Below are positions 60,809 to 64,000 of a DNA stretch of 64,000 nt, one piece after another. Positions within the stretch are counted from its first letter, which is position 1. Each line of letters begins with the position of its first letter. The notes beneath the pieces were generated by a model. It was not told where the DNA came from. It saw nothing but the letters and a program-made list of their open reading frames with translations, and did not search any database. The stretch is from Tepidisphaeraceae bacterium. Lineage in GTDB: Bacteria > Planctomycetota > Phycisphaerae > Tepidisphaerales > Tepidisphaeraceae. The stretch spans positions 1 through 64,000 of the forward strand of contig DASYHQ010000055.1 of assembly GCA_035998445.1 (NCBI GenBank). The letters are read 5' to 3'. The position numbers and the translations under genes were made by a program.

Positions 60809-62131
60809 ATGCGATACGCCCGCCCTGCCCACCGCCGCTGCCTTGTCCTGCTGATGGTCGCCGTCACGATCGGTGGTGGCATCGCCACGGCCAGGTCGCA
60901 GGACGGCACGATCAACCTGCGTCGAACGGTCGCCGTGGACGTGGTCGACAAGACGAAGGACGCCGTCGTCAACATCGCGGCGCGGCGGTTCGTGAACCAG
61001 CGGGTGAACGCGCTGGGGGGCAACCCGATGTTCGACACGCGCGAGGTCGTGAAGGTGCCGTCCAACTCACTGGGCAGCGGGATCATCGTGCATGCCGACG
61101 GCTACGTGGTGACGAACAACCACGTCGTTGACCGCGCGCGGCAGGTCATCGTCGAGATGAACGACGGTCGAAAGCTGCCGGCCACCCTTATCAGCGCCGA
61201 TGCCGGCGCCGACCTGGCGATCCTGAAGATCACCACCGACCAACCGCTGCCCGCCATCCCGCTCGGCGATTCGTCCGACCTGATGATCGGCGAGCCGGTG
61301 ATCGCCGTCGGCAACGCGCTGGGGTTCAGCCACACCGTCAGCACGGGCATCGTGTCGGCCATGCATCGCGATCTGCGCGAGAACAACGGCACGGTCCTGC
61401 TGACCGACCTGATTCAGACCGACGCCGCGATCAACCCCGGCAATTCCGGCGGGCCATTGCTGAACGCGTACGGGCAGGTCATCGGCATCAACACCGCCAT
61501 TCGCGGCGACGCGCAGAACATCGGGTTCGCGGTGCCGGTGAACAAGCTGCGCGAGCTGATTCCCGAGCTGATGAGCCCCGCGGTGGTGTCGAAGATGAAC
61601 ATCCCGATCAAGCTCGGCGAACGCCGCACGCTGACGCCCCCCGCAACGGTCACCACTGAGGTAATCGCCGACGATGGCGCGCCGATCACGGCGATCAACG
61701 GCAGCGAGGTGAAGGACATCGTCGACGCTTACGTGCAGTTGTTGAAGGTCGGCCGAGACGTGAAGGAAGTCACGCTGCGGATGGCCTCGGGCCAGCAGCG
61801 GCGGATCGAGATCAGCCCGGTGCCGTTGCCCGACGCGCTCGTGCGCGCACGGGAAACGCTGGGGGTAACGATCGAGCCGCTCACGCCGATGCTGGCGAAC
61901 CGCTATCGACTGCAGACGGAGGAAGGCCTGATCGTGACCGCCGTCGAACCCGCCACCGCCGCAGCGAACGCCGGCCTGCAACCGGGCGACGTGATCGTGC
62001 AGATGGGCCGTTACCGCGTGTCGACGCTGGAGGACTTCTCGGCCTTGCTGCAACATTTGCCGGCATCCGGGCGAGTGCGCGTCGGCGTGGTGCGCGGCGA
62101 CCGGTTCGGCGTGGCGGTGATCGAGTTTTAG
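60809..62131 (+). CDS. HtrA/DegP-type serine protease with PDZ domain
   Basis: About 440 residues from the ATG at 60809. Signal peptide (CLVLLMVAVTIGGGIATARS). Catalytic triad: His in VVTNNHVVDRA (about 104), Asp in GADLAILKI (about 133), Ser in NPGNSGGPLL (about 213). A PDZ domain follows at about 350-430 (GLQPGDVIVQMGRYRVST); the preceding region (260-345) may hold a degenerate one. Periplasmic protein quality control is the family role. Confidence 0.93.
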   Translation: MRYARPAHRRCLVLLMVAVTIGGGIATARSQDGTINLRRTVAVDVVDKTKDAVVNIAARRFVNQRVNALGGNPMFDTREVVKVPSNSLGSGIIVHADGYVVTNNHVVDRARQVIVEMNDGRKLPATLISADAGADLAILKITTDQPLPAIPLGDSSDLMIGEPVIAVGNALGFSHTVSTGIVSAMHRDLRENNGTVLLTDLIQTDAAINPGNSGGPLLNAYGQVIGINTAIRGDAQNIGFAVPVNKLRELIPELMSPAVVSKMNIPIKLGERRTLTPPATVTTEVIADDGAPITAINGSEVKDIVDAYVQLLKVGRDVKEVTLRMASGQQRRIEISPVPLPDALVRARETLGVTIEPLTPMLANRYRLQTEEGLIVTAVEPATAAANAGLQPGDVIVQMGRYRVSTLEDFSALLQHLPASGRVRVGVVRGDRFGVAVIEF

Positions 62132-62172
62132 GTTCGGAACGGTCGGAGAGATCGAGCGTCTACGAAAAAGTC

Positions 62173-62277
62173 TGTCATCCCGAGGGGAGCGGAAGCGACC
62201 TGAGGGATCTCCCACTGGCATGGATCGCTCGTCATTCGCGATCCCTCAGGTCGCTACCGCTCCCCTCGGGATGACAA
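62173..62277. repeat. TGTCATCCCGA palindromic repeat, copy 7
   Basis: Bounded by TGTCATCCCGAGGGGAGC and GCTCCCCTCGGGATGACA, with GGATCTCCC / GATCCCTCAGG inside. Between htrA and glycerate kinase. Confidence 0.85.
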
Positions 62278-62360
62278 CTATCACAAAGGGGCACGCGAGG
62301 ATGATCGGTCAGACAGTACCTAGATTCGAAAAATGGCGTGCCACCGCTAACGCTCGAATT

Positions 62361-63509
62361 ATGCGAATCCTGATCGCCCCGGACAAGTTCAAAGGCTCGC
62401 TGAGCGCGGTCGAGGTGGCCGACGCCATCGCACGTGGCGTTGGCCGCGCTGTTGCGAGCGCCACCGTCGACCGCTGCCCAATTGCCGACGGGGGCGAGGG
62501 AACGGTTGCCGCCTTGGTGTCGGCGATGGGTGGGCGGCTCATCTCGGAGCGCGTCACCGGGCCGTTGCCGGAGATGAAGGTCGACGCCGTCTTCGGGCTG
62601 CTGCCAAACGACGTCGCCGTCGTCGAAATGGCGGCCGCCAGTGGGCTGGCGCTGCTGCCGCCAAGCGATCGTGATCCGATGGCCACCACGACCTTCGGCA
62701 CGGGCGAACTGCTGGCGGCGGCGGCTCGACGCGGGGCGAAGAAGGTCATCCTGGGCATTGGTGGCAGCGCGACGATCGACGCCGGCATTGGCTGCGCACA
62801 GGCCGCGGGGCTCACCGTGCTGCTGGCCGACGGTGAACCGGTGCACGACACCGAACCGCTCTGTGGTCGTGATTTGGAGCGCGTTGTTTTAATCAAGCAC
62901 GGGCGCGGCGGCGCGGTGGATCGGTTGACGATCGAGGTCGCCTGTGACGTCACCAATCCCCTGCTAGGACCCGATGGCGCCGCGGCGGTCTACGGTCCGC
63001 AGAAGGGCGCGTCAGCCACGGACGTGCAGTGGTTTGACGAGAAGCTTCGGCAGTTGGCGACACGCACGGGCAAGCTGGACATCGCCGGCCGTCCGGGCGC
63101 CGGCGCCGCGGGCGGGCTTGGGTTCGCAATGATGGCATACTTCAACGCGAGTCTACGCCCGGGCATCGAACTGGTGCTGGAGGCATGCCGATTTCACGGA
63201 CGGCTAGCAGGTGTCGATCTCTGCATCACCGGTGAGGGCGGGCTTGATGGACAAACCGCCAGCGGGAAAGCCGTGCATGGCGTGGCGGCGGCGTGTAAGA
63301 CCGCGGGGGTGCCGTGCATCGCGATCGCGGGAAGTCTGGGCGAAGGACACGAGCGGTTGCGCGACGTGGGCATCACGCGCATCATTTCGCTTGTTGATGA
63401 GAGCACCGATGTCGCCACCGCGATGCGCGATGCCGCGGCGTTGGTCGAACGGCGGGCCGAGACCGCGGTGGCGGCGTTCGTCGGTGATCGATCAAGGGGA
63501 TCGAAATGA
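62361..63509 (+). CDS. Glycerate kinase (GarK/GlxK type)
   Basis: 382 residues from the ATG at 62361. Signatures: MRILIAPDKFKGSLSAVEVA, GLALLPPSDRDPMATTTFG, ILGIGGSATIDAGIGCAQAA, and ITGEGGLDGQTASGKAVHGV. Phosphorylates glycerate with ATP in glycerate/glyoxylate use. Its TGA overlaps the ATG of the next gene (ATGA). Confidence 0.92.
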   Translation: MRILIAPDKFKGSLSAVEVADAIARGVGRAVASATVDRCPIADGGEGTVAALVSAMGGRLISERVTGPLPEMKVDAVFGLLPNDVAVVEMAAASGLALLPPSDRDPMATTTFGTGELLAAAARRGAKKVILGIGGSATIDAGIGCAQAAGLTVLLADGEPVHDTEPLCGRDLERVVLIKHGRGGAVDRLTIEVACDVTNPLLGPDGAAAVYGPQKGASATDVQWFDEKLRQLATRTGKLDIAGRPGAGAAGGLGFAMMAYFNASLRPGIELVLEACRFHGRLAGVDLCITGEGGLDGQTASGKAVHGVAAACKTAGVPCIAIAGSLGEGHERLRDVGITRIISLVDESTDVATAMRDAAALVERRAETAVAAFVGDRSRGSK

Positions 63510-64000
63510 AGGGCAGCGCCGCGGTCGCGAGCGATTCCGTTCCGGTCCCTCTCCCGGTACTCCGGGAGAGGTTAGGTGAGGGTGATTCGAACTGCTGGCG
63601 ATCAGTGCAGATCAAATTCACCCCCACCCAGCCTCCCCCGGCGTACCGGGAGAGGGGCAGGAGGCTGTTTTTCCTCTCCCTTATCGTCCTGCTTCTCGGC
63701 GTAGTTGGCTGTGGCGCGAAGGCGCAGCCGTTGCCGCGGGATGATGCGCAGGTCTACCTGCTGCGTGGGTATCGCGATTGGTACTCCACCGGCATCAACG
63801 ACCTCGGCCGTCAGTTGCAGCACCGTGGCATCGATTCCGTCGTGCTGCCGCAGAAGAATAGTGGCGAGCTAGGCGAGGCACTATTGGGCCGCGACGGGTC
63901 GCAGCCGCTGGTGCTAGTCGGCTTCTCATACGGCGCCGACGACGTCATTCGCATTGCCCGCCGAATGGCCAAGGTGGGCAAGCCGGTGGATCTGTTGATT
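63506..64000 (+). CDS. Alpha/beta-hydrolase-like lipoprotein with repeat-derived N-terminus (partial)
   Basis: Starts at ATG 63506, overlapping the glycerate kinase stop by 4 bp, and stays open to the window end (165 codons). Residues 1-53 come from the palindromic repeat (VPVPLPVLRERLGEGDSN, FTPTQPPPAYRERG) and contain no stop. The signal peptide begins at about 54: RLFFLSLIVLLLGVVGC with a lipobox-like GVVGC. The mature part shows VYLLRGYRDWYSTGINDLGR, then a nucleophile elbow GFSYGADD, resembling AcvB/VirJ-like hydrolases. If translation starts at a later codon (GTG 63605), the first segment is absent. End is outside the window. Confidence 0.6.
   Translation, partial: MKGSAAVASDSVPVPLPVLRERLGEGDSNCWRSVQIKFTPTQPPPAYRERGRRLFFLSLIVLLLGVVGCGAKAQPLPRDDAQVYLLRGYRDWYSTGINDLGRQLQHRGIDSVVLPQKNSGELGEALLGRDGSQPLVLVGFSYGADDVIRIARRMAKVGKPVDLLI
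63542..63660. repeat. CTCTCCCGGTACTCCGGGAGAG repeat, complete double copy
   Basis: The left unit CGGTCCCTCTCCCGGTACTC and GGGAGAGGTTAGGTGAGGG, then an inverted right unit CACCCCCACCCAGCCTCCCC to CGGGAGAGGGGC. The 119-bp element lies in the frame of the following lipoprotein gene. Confidence 0.8.

Overview
The window looks like a chromosomal stretch of a GC-rich planctomycete, most probably from the Phycisphaerae. The evidence is two PEP-CTERM surface proteins, two prepilin-like proteins with the planctomycete H...DGHV tail motif, a planctomycete/verrucomicrobial-type small basic protein, DUF1206, DUF2252 and serpin genes, and very abundant interspersed palindromic repeats. This placement is inferred from gene content; no rRNA is present.

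Layout. 0-6 kb: end of a CheW gene, a chemoreceptor, tRNA-Ser(CGA) and tRNA-Gly(GCC), a sigma-54 activator and a divergent diguanylate cyclase. 6-16 kb: a large nested-inverted-repeat element, recX, a VapBC-type toxin-antitoxin pair, ffh, a PilZ protein, a fused cobA-hemD, an LpxL-type acyltransferase, xdhC and a possible nuclease. 16-21 kb: nfo, panC, lgt and a dihydropyrimidinase. 21-25.6 kb: an accessory island of lower GC. It holds a heptad-repeat protein, palindromic repeats, a compact three-gene operon (STAS-HATPase protein, DUF4325-like protein, membrane protein) and a truncated DUF2130 remnant. 25.8-28.7 kb: an NCS1 transporter and a PreA-like dihydropyrimidine dehydrogenase, which complete a pyrimidine-degradation theme that the island interrupts. 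28.8-42.7 kb: mostly housekeeping and envelope genes (prepilin, NAD epimerase, tilS, a GT-C-like membrane protein, ksgA, DUF1206, serpin, small basic protein, aminotransferase). 43-51 kb: ftsH, a GNAT protein, then folP, cdaA, ybbR and proA. 51-64 kb: M20 hydrolase, Rieske protein, two Gfo/Idh/MocA oxidoreductases, a PEP-CTERM lamin-tail protein, prepilin, DUF2252, an HtrA protease, glycerate kinase and the start of an alpha/beta-hydrolase-like lipoprotein.

Second-messenger signalling recurs: a GGDEF enzyme and a PilZ protein for c-di-GMP, and a CdaA/YbbR pair for c-di-AMP whose cyclase carries an altered DGA motif. Most intergenic regions are occupied by at least nine families of imperfect palindromes. 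One family is a MITE-like element with nested terminal inverted repeats, present as two long copies in opposite orientation plus a short one. One repeat lies in frame inside the N-terminus of the last gene.

The best candidates for something undescribed are the STAS-HATPase/DUF4325/membrane operon at 23.1-25.06 kb, the heptad-repeat protein at 21.6-21.9 kb, and the nested-repeat elements. Functions are read from motifs by eye; no database search was run.
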